From contig JAUVVL010000003.1 in NCBI GenBank assembly GCA_030604635.1, positions 1 through 37,494 of the forward strand: a stretch of 37,494 nt of DNA. The letters run 5' to 3'. The stretch is from Desulfobacteraceae bacterium. Its GTDB lineage: Bacteria; Desulfobacterota; Desulfobacteria; Desulfobacterales; UBA11574. Numbering within the stretch: position 1 is the first letter of the stretch; every line of letters starts with the position of its first letter. Under the pieces are notes generated by a model, which was given only the letters and a program-made list of their open reading frames with translations, ran no database searches and had not been told where the DNA came from. A program made the translations under genes and the position numbers. Of this stretch, positions 9,867-18,248 are shown piece after piece.

Positions 9867-11249
9867 CTAAATCAAAACGCTTGGATTAGTATCTTCACCA
9901 TCACCTATATCTTCTTCAGAGACTTCCTGAACATCCGAGACGGCTGAAATCTCATCGCCCTTTGCCCCATCATCCGGCAAAACTTCTTTAGATGTTTTAT
10001 CGACTTTGTCCAGTTTTGCCGCATAATTTTTTGCGGTTTCGATCAGTTTCGTGGCTTTTCCCTCGGCAATACCTCTGATCTTAATTAGATCTTCAATGGA
10101 AGCTTTGCTAAGTTCCCCAACAGAAAAGAAGCCCTTTTCATACAATGCATCAGCAAGACTAATACCAATACCGGGCAATGCCACCAGAGAATCGTAGCCT
10201 TCTTGCATGGCCTCGCTGTATCGTGCTTCACTGATAACATCAAGATGCCATTTGGTCAGTTTTGAGGCCAGCCGCACATTCTGCCCTTTTTTCCCGATCG
10301 CTATTGAAAGAAATTCATCAGGGACAATAACTTCCATGGAATTGTTCTCTTCATCAATAATAACCCTGGATATTTCAGCAGGCGCCAGTGCATTGCACAC
10401 AAATTTTGCAGGGTCAATATGCCAGGGTATAATATCTATTTTTTCACCCCTCAGTTCCTGCACAACGTTCTGTACACGGCTGCCTTTCATTCCCACGCAG
10501 GCGCCAACCGGGTCTATATCGGAATCGTTTGAGGTTACGGCAAATTTCGACCGGATTCCGGACTCACGGGCCGCGCCCATAATAGTAACGATACCTTCGC
10601 TGATTTCGGGCACTTCTGTTTTGAAAAGATTGATCAGAAAGTTAGGATGCGTTCTCGAAAGAACAATCTGAGGACCGCGTGTGTCATAAAGTACATCGAT
10701 TATATATGCTCTGATACGATCACCACGTCGATAGGTTTCCTTTGGAATTTGCTCTCGAGTCGGAAGGATACCTTCTGTGTGTCCCAGATTAACAATAATG
10801 TCATTGCGGTCCAAACGCTGAACAATTCCGTTTATGATTTCGCCTTTCCGGGCAATAAAGCTGGAATAAACCGCATCCCTTTCAGCATCCTTCATTTTCT
10901 GGATAATGACCTGTTTGGCCGACTGGGCAGCTATGCGACCGAAAGTGGAAGTATCCATTTTTGTGCCGAGGCTGTCGCCGACTTCGCATTCCGGATCTAG
11001 TTTACGCCCCTCTTCAAGACTGATTTGAATGTCAGGCTCTGTAACCTCTTCGGTTACATCTTTAAACTGGAAAACCTCGATCTCACCGGATTCTTCATTG
11101 TATTGAACCTCAATATCGACCTTGGTCCCGAACTTTTTTCTGGCAGCAGATCCCATAGCCTCCTCAAGAGCCTTGATAAGGACCTTGCGGTCAATACCCT
11201 TGTCTCGACTAACCTGTTCAACGACACGTTTTATATCGGTTATAAGCAT
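9867..11249 (-). CDS. nusA: transcription termination/antitermination factor NusA
   Basis: NusA binds RNA polymerase and nascent RNA and modulates pausing, termination and antitermination. The order is the N-terminal RNAP-binding domain (about 1-125), an S1 domain (KGEIINGIVQRLDRNDIIVNLG), KH1 and KH2 (including VGMKGSRVQNVVQEL and IAIGKKGQNVRLA), then a helix-hairpin-helix region (LPGIGISLADALYEKGFFSV, IRGIAEGKA) and an acidic tail. The 460 residues are normal. CGGAG lies before the ATG. It follows rimP after a 225-base gap that carries a palindromic element. Confidence 0.97.
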   Translation of the reverse strand: MLITDIKRVVEQVSRDKGIDRKVLIKALEEAMGSAARKKFGTKVDIEVQYNEESGEIEVFQFKDVTEEVTEPDIQISLEEGRKLDPECEVGDSLGTKMDTSTFGRIAAQSAKQVIIQKMKDAERDAVYSSFIARKGEIINGIVQRLDRNDIIVNLGHTEGILPTREQIPKETYRRGDRIRAYIIDVLYDTRGPQIVLSRTHPNFLINLFKTEVPEISEGIVTIMGAARESGIRSKFAVTSNDSDIDPVGACVGMKGSRVQNVVQELRGEKIDIIPWHIDPAKFVCNALAPAEISRVIIDEENNSMEVIVPDEFLSIAIGKKGQNVRLASKLTKWHLDVISEARYSEAMQEGYDSLVALPGIGISLADALYEKGFFSVGELSKASIEDLIKIRGIAEGKATKLIETAKNYAAKLDKVDKTSKEVLPDDGAKGDEISAVSDVQEVSEEDIGDGEDTNPSVLI

Positions 11250-11270
11250 CTGTTTTCTCCGTTATAATTC

Positions 11271-11428
11271 GAGACCTTTGCAAAACGCCCCCTTTTGCCT
11301 CCCGCCGTTGGCGGGATGTCAGGCTCAAATTTTAATCCTCAAAATACTCAATGTATTCCTGTGGTTAAAATTTTCGCCTTCCTTTAACTTGAATCCCGCT
11401 TTAGCGGGAAGCATTTTTCAAAGGTCTC
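11271..11428. repeat. MITE-like nested palindrome between rimP and nusA
   Basis: Terminal inverted repeats GAGACCTTTG (11271-11280) and CAAAGGTCTC (11419-11428) bound a 158-base element. Inside are hairpins CCCGCC-GTT-GGCGGG (11301-11315) and TCCCGCT-TT-AGCGGGA (11394-11409), then inverted AAATTTTAA/TTAAAATTT, and a central AATAC/GTATT-type palindrome. No ORF is carried. The end sequences and nested symmetry suggest a non-autonomous mobile element. Confidence 0.78.
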
Positions 11429-11474
11429 AATTCATTTCCACCCATAAATGGCGCTCTGATTTATGAAATTCGGG

Positions 11475-12011
11475 CTAATCGGCAAGCTGCGCCTTGGTAA
11501 TTTCCTGATATGGAATAGTGACTGTTTTATCGTCAACCGATAGTTTTACAATCCCGTCTGATATGCCCAACAGGACACCTTTGAAATTTTTTTGCCCATC
11601 AATAGGTTGAGCGGTCATGATTCTTGTCCGGCTTCCTTTGAATCTCTCAAAGTCGAGCTTTTTCACCAAAGGACGACTCGGTCCTGGCGATGAGACTTCC
11701 AGGCTGTATGGCCCGGTGTTTTCAAGATATACATCCAGGAGATCGCCCGATTGGCGGCTTACAAATACACAGTCATCAAGTGTAACCCCGCCGGGACTGT
11801 CTATGTAGAGGCGGAGTATCCTGCCTCTGGCCTCCCGTTGAAACACAAGATGCACCAGTTCAATTCCCTCGGCTTCACACAGCGGTTCTATTAAATCTTT
11901 TACCCGGGCAATAATTTTTTCCTTTCTTTCCAGAGACCAATTTTCATGTTTCTGGCTCTTGCCCCTGGATTCCGTTCTTTTTTTCTTTGTTTTTTTTCTT
12001 TGACCTTTCAC
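11475..12011 (-). CDS. rimP: ribosome maturation factor RimP
   Basis: RimP is required for maturation of the 30S subunit. The sequence shows the family segments EGIELVHLVFQREARGRILRLYIDSPGGVTLDDC and YSLEVSSPGPSRPL, then a C-terminal SH3-like domain ending in IPYQEITKAQLA. The track start is a GTG at 12009-12011. The first 25 or so residues are very Lys/Arg-rich (KGQRKKTKKKRTE), which is unusual for RimP, and the Shine-Dalgarno is not clear (AGGAG is about 16 bases away), so the exact start is uncertain. It is first in the rimP-nusA-infB cluster and lies just after a terminator. Confidence 0.93.
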   Translation of the reverse strand: MKGQRKKTKKKRTESRGKSQKHENWSLERKEKIIARVKDLIEPLCEAEGIELVHLVFQREARGRILRLYIDSPGGVTLDDCVFVSRQSGDLLDVYLENTGPYSLEVSSPGPSRPLVKKLDFERFKGSRTRIMTAQPIDGQKNFKGVLLGISDGIVKLSVDDKTVTIPYQEITKAQLAD

Positions 12012-12033
12012 CGGTCTCTTTACTTGACTCCTA

Positions 12034-12063
12034 GAAAAACAAAAAACGGGCTGTCGCCCGTTT
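12034..12063 (-). terminator. intrinsic terminator after tRNA-Gly
   Basis: On the minus strand AAACGGGC-GACA-GCCCGTTT forms an eight-base-pair stem with a tetraloop, followed by TTTTGTTTTT. It lies downstream of tRNA-Gly and just before rimP, so it should separate the tRNA transcript from the rimP-nusA operon. Confidence 0.88.
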
Positions 12064-12210
12064 CATTCCGTACAGGTAGATCTTTTGGTGGATCGAGAAA
12101 CTTTAACTGTTCATGTAAATAACCATAAGCAAAAAATTAACTCCAAACCACACATACATAGCCAAAAGCTTTACCCCATAACCTTTACAACGAAAAAGGC
12201 GAACTTTTAA

Positions 12211-12285
12211 TGGAGCGGGCAACGAGATTTGAACTCGCGACTCCAAGCTTGGGAAGCTTGTACTCTACCACTGAGTTATGCCCGC
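12211..12285 (-). tRNA. tRNA-Gly (anticodon CCC)
   Basis: The minus strand folds into a standard cloverleaf. The acceptor pairs GCGGGCA with TGCCCGC. The D-stem is ACTC/GAGT, the anticodon stem CAAGC/GCTTG, and the loop TTCCCAA gives anticodon CCC. The T-arm is GCGAG/CTCGT with loop TTCAAAT. The discriminator is T and the CCA end is encoded (12211-12213). CCC reads GGG glycine codons. A consensus promoter precedes it and a terminator follows, so it is probably a single-gene unit. Confidence 0.95.
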
Positions 12286-12299
12286 ACATTAACAAACAT

Positions 12300-12328
12300 T
12301 AAATATTACAAAAATGTTTCCTTGTCAA
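12300..12328 (-). promoter_or_regulatory. sigma-70-type promoter for tRNA-Gly
   Basis: On the minus strand TTGACA (12328-12323) is followed after 17 bases by TATTTA (12305-12300). The expected start is near 12292, a few bases before the tRNA 5' end. Confidence 0.75.
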
Positions 12329-12347
12329 TATATTTCGGTAATAAATC

Positions 12348-12448
12348 TAATTGAGGGGTCGGGGAGTTTTATCGAAAAGTTGCCCTCAATTAAGCATAAT
12401 GGGTGATCAGATGTAAAAGCGTGTGCTGTTTAACTCCCCGACCCCTCA
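12348..12448. repeat. REP/MITE-like element with a 17-bp inverted repeat
   Basis: TGAGGGGTCGGGGAGTT (12352-12368) and AACTCCCCGACCCCTCA (12432-12448) are perfect inverted 17-mers around 63 bases. A second, mutually exclusive pairing exists: TAATTGAGGG (12348-12357) with CCCTCAATTA (12383-12392), perfect over 10 bases. No ORF is present. GGGGTCGGGG-type ends recall REP elements mobilised by RAYT transposases, but no such transposase is in the window. Confidence 0.75.
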
Positions 12449-12504
12449 TATGAACAGAATATATTCTATTTGATAGTTGTCAAGGTGGATTGACCCGAAA
12501 TAAA

Positions 12505-12579
12505 GTGAAGCTCCCCGCCCTAAAGGGCGGGGGTTCTGCCTTCCGGCAGTGCTTCGCGGCGGGGAGCAGACCGGTCAAA
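12505..12579 (+). repeat. IS200/IS605-like non-autonomous element, short copy
   Basis: The element begins GTGAAGCTCCCCGCCC, forms a hairpin CCCCGCCCTAAAGGGCGGGG, continues GGTTCTGCCTTCCGGCAGTG, and ends GGAGCAGACCGGTCAAA. Both ends recur, in inverse orientation, in the longer copy at 18249-18387. It lies just downstream of the merR stop codon. Foldable ends and no ORF suggest a relic of a single-strand transposing (Y1/TnpB-type) element. Confidence 0.7.
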
Positions 12580-12591
12580 AGGCAGGTTTTA

Positions 12592-12939
12592 TCAGGAAAT
12601 AAGGTCCAGGATGCTTTCGAGTTCGGAGCGGATCTCATCGAGTGTGATGGTTGAAGATTTTTTCATTTTTTCAGCAGGTTTGGTTTTAAGGTGTCGCTTT
12701 GCGCCCTGGATCGTATATTTTTTTTCATAGAGGAGATGCTTGATCCTTAGAATCAGCTCAATATCACTTTTTCTGTAAAGCCTCTGGCCTGAAGGAGTCC
12801 GTTTGGGATTTATTTTTTTAAATTCGGTTTCCCAGAATCTTAGAACATATGCCGGAACCCCCGCTATTGCACTGACTTCTCCAACCTTGAAGTACAGCTT
12901 GTCTGGCAATTCTTTTTGATAGGACGTATTGTTTTGCAT
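12592..12939 (-). CDS. MerR-family transcriptional regulator
   Basis: This 115-residue protein has an N-terminal MerR winged helix: LYFKVGEVSAIAGVPAYVLRFWETEF, the RTPSGQRLYRKSDIELI wing, then a helix starting IKHLLYEKKYTIQGAKRHL. It ends in a short coiled dimerisation region with no Cys-rich metal site, so an effector cannot be guessed. Small MerR proteins of this type commonly follow pheT. It lies 26 bases after pheT and is probably in the same transcript. No good Shine-Dalgarno is visible before the ATG. Confidence 0.88.
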   Translation of the reverse strand: MQNNTSYQKELPDKLYFKVGEVSAIAGVPAYVLRFWETEFKKINPKRTPSGQRLYRKSDIELILRIKHLLYEKKYTIQGAKRHLKTKPAEKMKKSSTITLDEIRSELESILDLIS

Positions 12940-12965
12940 TTTAAGGGCAACAGCTTCAAAGGAGA

Positions 12966-15386
12966 CTATTCGGCCGGCAAGGTTGCATCAAACTCTTTTA
13001 GAAGCCTGTCTGTAATATTTTTATGAATGTGATTTACCTTGTCATCTTCCAGGGTTTCATAGGAAGATCTGTAGGTTATTCTAACCGAGATGCTTTTTTT
13101 CCCCGCAGGAATCGGATCACCTTCAAAGACGTCAAATAAGTGAAAATTTTCCACCAGTTCTTCATCAAGAATTTCAACGCTTTTCAGGATCCTGAACGCT
13201 TCAATATCCTTATTTATAATCAGTGTAATATCCCTCGACGTTGCCGGAAACTTCGGAATGGGCTGTGCTGACTTCGTGTCAGGCATGAGGGTGATAAGTT
13301 GGTCGAAATTGAGTTCAAAAATAAAAGCTGTTTGCTTCAGATTATAATTGCGGAGCACTTTAGGATGTATTTCTCCTACAAGGCCTATCAAATCGTTTTC
13401 AACGAAAATCCGGACCGAATATCCGGGTTTCGTGTAAGAACAGGATTCCGGCGGCATGCGGGTAAACGTGATGTTAACGATATCCAGGTTCATTAACAGC
13501 TCTTCAACAACGCCTTTTAAGTCATAGAAATCACAATTGATTTCCTTGGAAAACCAAACAGAATCGACCCTTGCCCCTGTCCAGAGGCAAGACAGCATTT
13601 CAACCTCATCAGGCTGACTGTCCTCCTGGCCGGTGTTATAAAAGACATTGCCGATTTCAAACAGTTTGAGATTTCTGTTTTGCACCGAAATGTTGTAATT
13701 CATTGTTTCAAGAAGTCCGGGTATCAGAGACGTTCGCATCACCGACTGATCTTCAGACAGCGGATTTAATATGTCTACTATGTGTCTTCTGGGATCATCA
13801 GGTTCGAGTTCGAGACGATCACATGATAATTTGCTGATAAAACTATAATTTATTGCTTCGGCAAACCCCAGACCAACCATCAGACTCCTGATCCGATCTC
13901 TTGCATCGATCTTTATTGAGGGCTGTCTGTTGTCGGCAGGTATTAGCGGATAGGTTGTTTCGATGTTGTTATAACCGTACAGGCGTGCGATTTCTTCTGT
14001 AAGGTCTTCAAATCTGCTGATGTCGACTCTACAGGAGGGGGGAGCGACCTGAAGTTTGTCATCGTCAATTTTCTCAACGCCAAATTCAATCGATTTTAAG
14101 TGGTTTTCAATTTCAATTGCGTCCAGACGGGTGCCGAGTCGGCGATTTAAGGCTTTGACGCTAAGAGGGATCATCCTGTCAGGAATAGGGTTTGGATACT
14201 CATCGATAACACCCTTAATAAGCTTGCCGCCGCCGATTTCAGCTATAAGTTGCGTTGCTCGATTTAATGCCGTGATGGTGCCGCCGGGATCAACGCCACG
14301 TTCGAAACGGTGTGATGCGTCTGTATTTAACCCTGTTTTTTTTGAAGTTTTTCGAATGCAGACCGGATCAAAATATGCACTTTCAAGGAGAATTCTTGTG
14401 GTGGAATCTTCAATTTCCGAATCTAGCCCGCCCATTACGCCTCCAATGGCAACCGACTTTTCACCGTCACAGATCATAAGCATTTCCGGGTCAAGTTGGC
14501 GTTCTTTTCCGTCCAGGGTAGTAAGGGTTTCACCTTTCTTGGCTGTGCGGACTACAATCCGGTTTTCGGCAAGGCGGTCAAAGTCAAAGGCATGAAGAGG
14601 CTGACCTGTCTCCATCATTACGAAATTGGTTATATCAACAATATTGTTGATCGGCTTTAAACCCACTGAAATCAAGCGGTCCTGAAGCCAGAAAGGGGAC
14701 TCTCCAACTGTAACATCAAAAACAAGGCTGGCGGCATATCTCGGACAAAGATCAGGGTCTATTATCGTTACAGAGGTGAAATTGGTAATGTCATCGAATG
14801 ATTCCGGCAGGCGGATTTCAGGGTATTTAACCTTTGTTTTCTGAATCCCCGCAATTTCGCGAGCCGTTCCGATGATACTGAGACAATCCGGTCTGTTCGG
14901 AGTCAGGTCAATTTCAATTTCAAAGTCAGACAATCCAAGGGCCTGGTTAAGGGGATCACCCACCGAAAGATTCCGGACAAATTCCATAATACCGTCACTT
15001 TTAGCACCGAGTCCCAGTTCGATTTCGCTGCAAAGCATCCCTTCAGATACCTCTCCATGGATTACACTTTTTTCGAGGATGGTTCCTTTCGGCAGACAGG
15101 TGCCGGGCAGGGCGCAGGGCGCAAGCATATCCTTTTTGACATTGGGCGCACCGCAAACAACAGGGATTGTGTTGCTGCCGACATCCACGAAGCAGAGTTT
15201 CAGCTTATCGGCATTGGGATGGGGGCTAATCTCGACAATCCGGCCAATGACAACACTGTTAAGATAATCATAGCGGTCTGAAAAGGCTTCAACTTCAAGT
15301 CCGACCATGGTGAGGGCATCAGCCAGGTCGTTTACATCTAAATCGACATCAACGTATTTTTTTAACCAGTTTAAGCTGACCTTCAT
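12966..15386 (-). CDS. pheT: phenylalanine--tRNA ligase beta subunit
   Basis: This is the large subunit of the (alpha-beta)2 PheRS, which charges tRNA-Phe; it carries tRNA recognition and B3/B4 editing domains. Visible in order are the EMAP-like tRNA-binding domain (VVIGRIVEISPHPNADKLKLC, about 45-150), the B3/B4 region (TGQPLHAFDFDRL), the B5 domain (about 400-480), a catalytic-like core, and a C-terminal FDX-ACB domain (FPATSRDITLIIN to the end). The 806 residues match the long bacterial form. The start is one base after the pheS stop, so translation is coupled. Confidence 0.97.
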   Translation of the reverse strand: MKVSLNWLKKYVDVDLDVNDLADALTMVGLEVEAFSDRYDYLNSVVIGRIVEISPHPNADKLKLCFVDVGSNTIPVVCGAPNVKKDMLAPCALPGTCLPKGTILEKSVIHGEVSEGMLCSEIELGLGAKSDGIMEFVRNLSVGDPLNQALGLSDFEIEIDLTPNRPDCLSIIGTAREIAGIQKTKVKYPEIRLPESFDDITNFTSVTIIDPDLCPRYAASLVFDVTVGESPFWLQDRLISVGLKPINNIVDITNFVMMETGQPLHAFDFDRLAENRIVVRTAKKGETLTTLDGKERQLDPEMLMICDGEKSVAIGGVMGGLDSEIEDSTTRILLESAYFDPVCIRKTSKKTGLNTDASHRFERGVDPGGTITALNRATQLIAEIGGGKLIKGVIDEYPNPIPDRMIPLSVKALNRRLGTRLDAIEIENHLKSIEFGVEKIDDDKLQVAPPSCRVDISRFEDLTEEIARLYGYNNIETTYPLIPADNRQPSIKIDARDRIRSLMVGLGFAEAINYSFISKLSCDRLELEPDDPRRHIVDILNPLSEDQSVMRTSLIPGLLETMNYNISVQNRNLKLFEIGNVFYNTGQEDSQPDEVEMLSCLWTGARVDSVWFSKEINCDFYDLKGVVEELLMNLDIVNITFTRMPPESCSYTKPGYSVRIFVENDLIGLVGEIHPKVLRNYNLKQTAFIFELNFDQLITLMPDTKSAQPIPKFPATSRDITLIINKDIEAFRILKSVEILDEELVENFHLFDVFEGDPIPAGKKSISVRITYRSSYETLEDDKVNHIHKNITDRLLKEFDATLPAE

Positions 15387-15387
15387 G

Positions 15388-16395
15388 TTAAAACTGCCTT
15401 AAAAATCTTAAATCATTTTCAAAATACTTTCGGATGTCATCAATGCCGTATTTCAGCATGGCAATCCGTTCTACGCCCATTCCGAAAGCAAAACCGGTAT
15501 AGCGGGTTGTATTGTATCCGACGTTTTCAAACACCGCTGGGTGAACCATTCCGGCGCCGAGTACTTCAAGCCAGCCGGTATTTGAGCACACCCTGCATCC
15601 TTTTCCTTTGCATATTACGCATCGGATGTCGACTTCGGCGCTCGGCTCGGTAAAAGGAAAAAAGCTGGGCCGGAATCTGAGACTGGTCTCTTTGTCAAAC
15701 ATCTGGTGGGCAAATGTGGTCAGTATCCCCTTAAGGTCGCCGAATGATACATTTTCATCAACAAGAAACCCTTCAACCTGATGAAACATGGGAGTGTGCG
15801 TCAGGTCGGAATCACAGCGGTAAACCTTGCCGGGTGCAACAACTCTCACCGGCGGTTTCTGCTTTTCCATTATCCGGGGCTGGGTGGGGGAGGTATGTGT
15901 TCGAAGGACAACATTCTTTGAGATGTAGAAGGTGTCCTGCATATCCCTTGCCGGGTGATTTTTGGGAATATTGAGGGCTTCAAAGTTGTAATAATCTGTT
16001 TCAACCTCAGGCCCTTCAGCAACATCAAACCCCAGCCGGATAAAAATGTTGCATATCTGATGGGAAATCTGAGTAATCGGATGCAATGATCCTTGATGGA
16101 GGGCTCTTCCGGGCAGTGAAACATCAATCTCGCCGGCTACTTCATAAGAGGCTGTTGCAAATTGTTTTAAGGCTTTATTGAATAATGCCTCTAAAGTTTT
16201 TTTTGTCTCGTTTGCCTTTTTCCCGGCTTCTGGCCTGATTTCCAGGGGCAGACTAGAGATATTTCTCAAAAATCGAGTGACCGCGCCCTTGCGGCCAAGA
16301 TATCGGACTGAAATGGCTTTGATGCTTTCACTATCTGAAGCAGCTTCAAGCTCCTTCAGTGCTTCTTCTTTAATCTGTTCAATGGTTTTTTCCAC
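15388..16395 (-). CDS. pheS: phenylalanine--tRNA ligase alpha subunit
   Basis: PheS is the catalytic class II subunit. An N-terminal coiled coil (about 1-85) is followed by class II motifs: [17 protein letters not shown], the motif 2 region ([19 protein letters not shown]) and motif 3 ([14 protein letters not shown]). Four cysteines in [12 protein letters not shown] look like a zinc-knuckle insert seen in many bacterial PheS proteins. The 335 residues are normal. The start codon is GTG at 16395. It lies between rplT and pheT in the conserved infC-rpmI-rplT-pheST order. Confidence 0.97.
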   Translation of the reverse strand: MEKTIEQIKEEALKELEAASDSESIKAISVRYLGRKGAVTRFLRNISSLPLEIRPEAGKKANETKKTLEALFNKALKQFATASYEVAGEIDVSLPGRALHQGSLHPITQISHQICNIFIRLGFDVAEGPEVETDYYNFEALNIPKNHPARDMQDTFYISKNVVLRTHTSPTQPRIMEKQKPPVRVVAPGKVYRCDSDLTHTPMFHQVEGFLVDENVSFGDLKGILTTFAHQMFDKETSLRFRPSFFPFTEPSAEVDIRCVICKGKGCRVCSNTGWLEVLGAGMVHPAVFENVGYNTTRYTGFAFGMGVERIAMLKYGIDDIRKYFENDLRFLRQF

Positions 16396-16434
16396 TGCTG
16401 TGCTCTATTTATAACCGCATATATAATATTCGAG

Positions 16435-16785
16435 TTAGAGCTGTTCTGACGCTAAACCGACAATCCGGGCAAATCCCGAAGGATCAGATATTGCCAATTC
16501 AGCAAGGACTTTTCGATCCAGCTCAACACCGGCAAGTTTTAACCCGTGAATGAATTTGCTGTAGGATAGATTGTTCATGCGTGCCGCCGCATTAATCCTT
16601 GCGATCCAGAGTCTACGGAAATCACGCTTGCGTACCCTGCGATCCCGATAGGCGTACATGAGTGCCTTGTCTACAGCGTCGGTTGCGGTGCGAAATAATT
16701 TGCTACGGCCTCCGCGATACCCTTTGGCCAGTTTTAAAACCTTTTTTCGACGTTTTCTTGCTTTATATCCTCTTTTGACTCGCAT
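16435..16785 (-). CDS. rplT: 50S ribosomal protein L20
   Basis: L20 binds 23S rRNA early in 50S assembly. The 116-residue basic protein has the family sequence [23 protein letters not shown] and [10 protein letters not shown]-type (here [12 protein letters not shown]) segments. GGAGA lies upstream of the ATG. In other bacteria L20 represses its own operon through the infC or rpmI leader; no specific structure for that was established here. Confidence 0.97.
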   Translation of the reverse strand: MRVKRGYKARKRRKKVLKLAKGYRGGRSKLFRTATDAVDKALMYAYRDRRVRKRDFRRLWIARINAAARMNNLSYSKFIHGLKLAGVELDRKVLAELAISDPSGFARIVGLASEQL

Positions 16786-16846
16786 ATATCTTCTCCATTA
16801 ATACAGAGCTGCTTTTATCTCCCTACAAAGAGTGAACATCCACTTA

Positions 16847-17044
16847 CTATCCATTCGGAAGGAGCAACCTTATCCCCTTTTTATTGGTTTTGTCAACGAT
16901 TTGGCTTTGCCTTAAAGACCGTTTCCGTTTGGTGGTTTTTTTTGTTAAAATATGACTTGCATGTGATTTCGCAAAGACGATTTTACCTGTACCAGTTTTT
17001 TTAAAACGCTTTGCGGCAGATCGATTTGTCTTTATTTTCGGCAT
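16847..17044 (-). CDS. rpmI: 50S ribosomal protein L35
   Basis: The protein has 65 residues, the normal L35 length, and a highly basic composition with the family start [28 protein letters not shown] lies before the ATG. It sits between infC and rplT; the 220-base gap to infC holds a palindromic repeat fragment. Confidence 0.97.
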   Translation of the reverse strand: MPKIKTNRSAAKRFKKTGTGKIVFAKSHASHILTKKTTKRKRSLRQSQIVDKTNKKGIRLLLPNG

Positions 17045-17078
17045 GTTTTCTTCTCCATTTTTTCAATTCTTTATTTGT

Positions 17079-17119
17079 GATGGTCTCGTAAAAAGCCAAA
17101 ATTGCGATGGCAAAGTAAA
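17079..17119 (-). repeat. GACTTTTTACGA-family repeat fragment, copy B
   Basis: TGATGGTCTCGTAAAAAGCC followed by AAAATTGCGATGGCAAAGTAA is the reverse complement, with few changes, of the right part of the element at 17968-18160. It lies between infC and rpmI. A short hairpin ATGGC-GCGA-GCCAT follows near 17139-17152. Confidence 0.7.
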
Positions 17120-17264
17120 AAGCTCTAATTCAAACATATATGGCGCGAGCCATAGACAGATACAAGCCCACGCCATCTTCATGAAAAAACAATCAACTTG
17201 GCAACACTTTGTAATAAAAAGATTTGTTTATCGTTTGCAGGAGAGGATTGTATAACCTCTTAAA

Positions 17265-17816
17265 TTATTTGGGCAATTGTTTTGGCGCTAGAACCATAAC
17301 CATGGAGCGGCCGTCCATTTTTGGATTCTGCTCCACCGATGCAATTTCTTCGGTTTCGTTAATAATCCTTTCTAGCAAATCTTTGCCGAACTGGGCAAGT
17401 GTAATTTCGCGTCCCCTGAAAACGACTGTTACCTTAACCTTGTCCTTTCTTTCAATAAACTTTTTGATATGATTGATCTTGGTTTGCAGATCGTGTTCGC
17501 CGGTCTTTGGTCGTACCTTTATTTCCTTGAGCTGAAACGTAGCCTGTTTCTTTTTTGCTTCCTGTCTCTTCTTGGTCAGTTTATATTTATACCGACCATA
17601 ATCCATTATCTTGCAGACAGGAGGATTGGCGTTGGGAGAAATTTCCACCAGGTCAAGACCAAAATCATTGGCAACAGCAATTGCCTTGTAAGTGGGGATA
17701 ATGCCGATCTGCTTGCCTTCAGGGTCTATTACTCTGACCTCTTTTGCCCTGATATTTCTATTAATATTTATTCTATTTGATCTGTTTGGCCTATTTTTAT
17801 GTTTTGGTAAAACTAT
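17265..17816 (-). CDS. infC: translation initiation factor IF-3, AUA start
   Basis: IF-3 keeps 30S subunits free and checks start codons. The track shows only 127 residues from a GTG inside the gene, but the reading frame continues upstream through the normal N-terminus (NINRNIRAKEVRVIDPEGKQ). An in-frame TAA at 17829-17831 overlaps the Shine-Dalgarno AAGGAGG, and the codon seven bases after GGAGG is ATA at 17816-17814. No ATG, GTG or TTG fits between there and the conserved N-terminus, so AUA is the likely start, giving 183 residues. Known infC genes often use AUU, a codon that IF-3 itself discriminates against, allowing autoregulation. First gene of the infC-rpmI-rplT-pheST unit. Confidence 0.9.
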   Translation of the reverse strand: MVLPKHKNRPNRSNRININRNIRAKEVRVIDPEGKQIGIIPTYKAIAVANDFGLDLVEISPNANPPVCKIMDYGRYKYKLTKKRQEAKKKQATFQLKEIKVRPKTGEHDLQTKINHIKKFIERKDKVKVTVVFRGREITLAQFGKDLLERIINETEEIASVEQNPKMDGRSMVMVLAPKQLPK

Positions 17817-17823
17817 TCCTTCA

Positions 17824-17830
17824 CCTCCTT
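17824..17830 (-). promoter_or_regulatory. Shine-Dalgarno that fixes the infC start
   Basis: AAGGAGG on the minus strand, with GGAGG ending seven bases before the ATA at 17816. It overlaps an in-frame TAA, so initiation cannot lie further upstream in this frame. Confidence 0.85.
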
Positions 17831-17967
17831 AGCTGTAATTTGTTAGCAACGAAGTCGCAAAAACTAAAAGAAATATTTAATATGATTTTCTAAGTTCCTT
17901 CGTGCCTTGATAGCGGAAATCCGCCAAAGTTCGGTGGCGGACTGTCATAAAGTTATGAAATTAATTA

Positions 17968-18160
17968 TGATGGCTTCGTAAATCACGCTTGAGCGGGACT
18001 GCGTTGCGCTTCATTTCGTTGTCATTGCGGCGTACGCTAAGTACGCACCCTTCGGGTACCGCGTTAGCGGGATGACACAAAATTCGTGCGCCTTGAATTT
18101 GGTCCCGCCCAGGCGGGATTACTTTGCCATCGCAATTTTGACTTTTTACGAAATCGTCAA
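17968..18160 (+). repeat. composite palindromic repeat (GACTTTTTACGA family), long copy C
   Basis: Ends TGATGGCTTCGTAAA and, inverted, TTTACGAAATCGTCAA bound about 190 bases. The interior includes GCGTACGCTAAGTACGC, GGTACCGCGTTAGCGGGATG and a CCCGCCCAGGCGGG hairpin near 18103-18117. Its right end, TTACTTTGCCATCGCAATTT followed by TGACTTTTTACGA, recurs inverted at 17079-17119. No ORF is carried. Confidence 0.75.
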
Positions 18161-18248
18161 TTATTAACGGACTAAAATCCTTGCCTATATAACAACATTA
18201 ATAAATGCAAGAAAAAAATGCAAGGAAATAAAACTCGATATTTCAGAA

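Noticed and set aside
9639-9947. Plus-strand ORF of 102 residues between nusA and infB
   Set aside because: It runs across the nested palindrome and into the nusA 3' end; a repeat-encoded frame with no protein features.
12348-12579. CRISPR array suggested by clustered inverted repeats
   Set aside because: The repeats are single inverted pairs with no regular direct-repeat/spacer structure.
14056-14595. Plus-strand ORF of 179 residues opposite pheT
   Set aside because: Antisense shadow of a certain gene.
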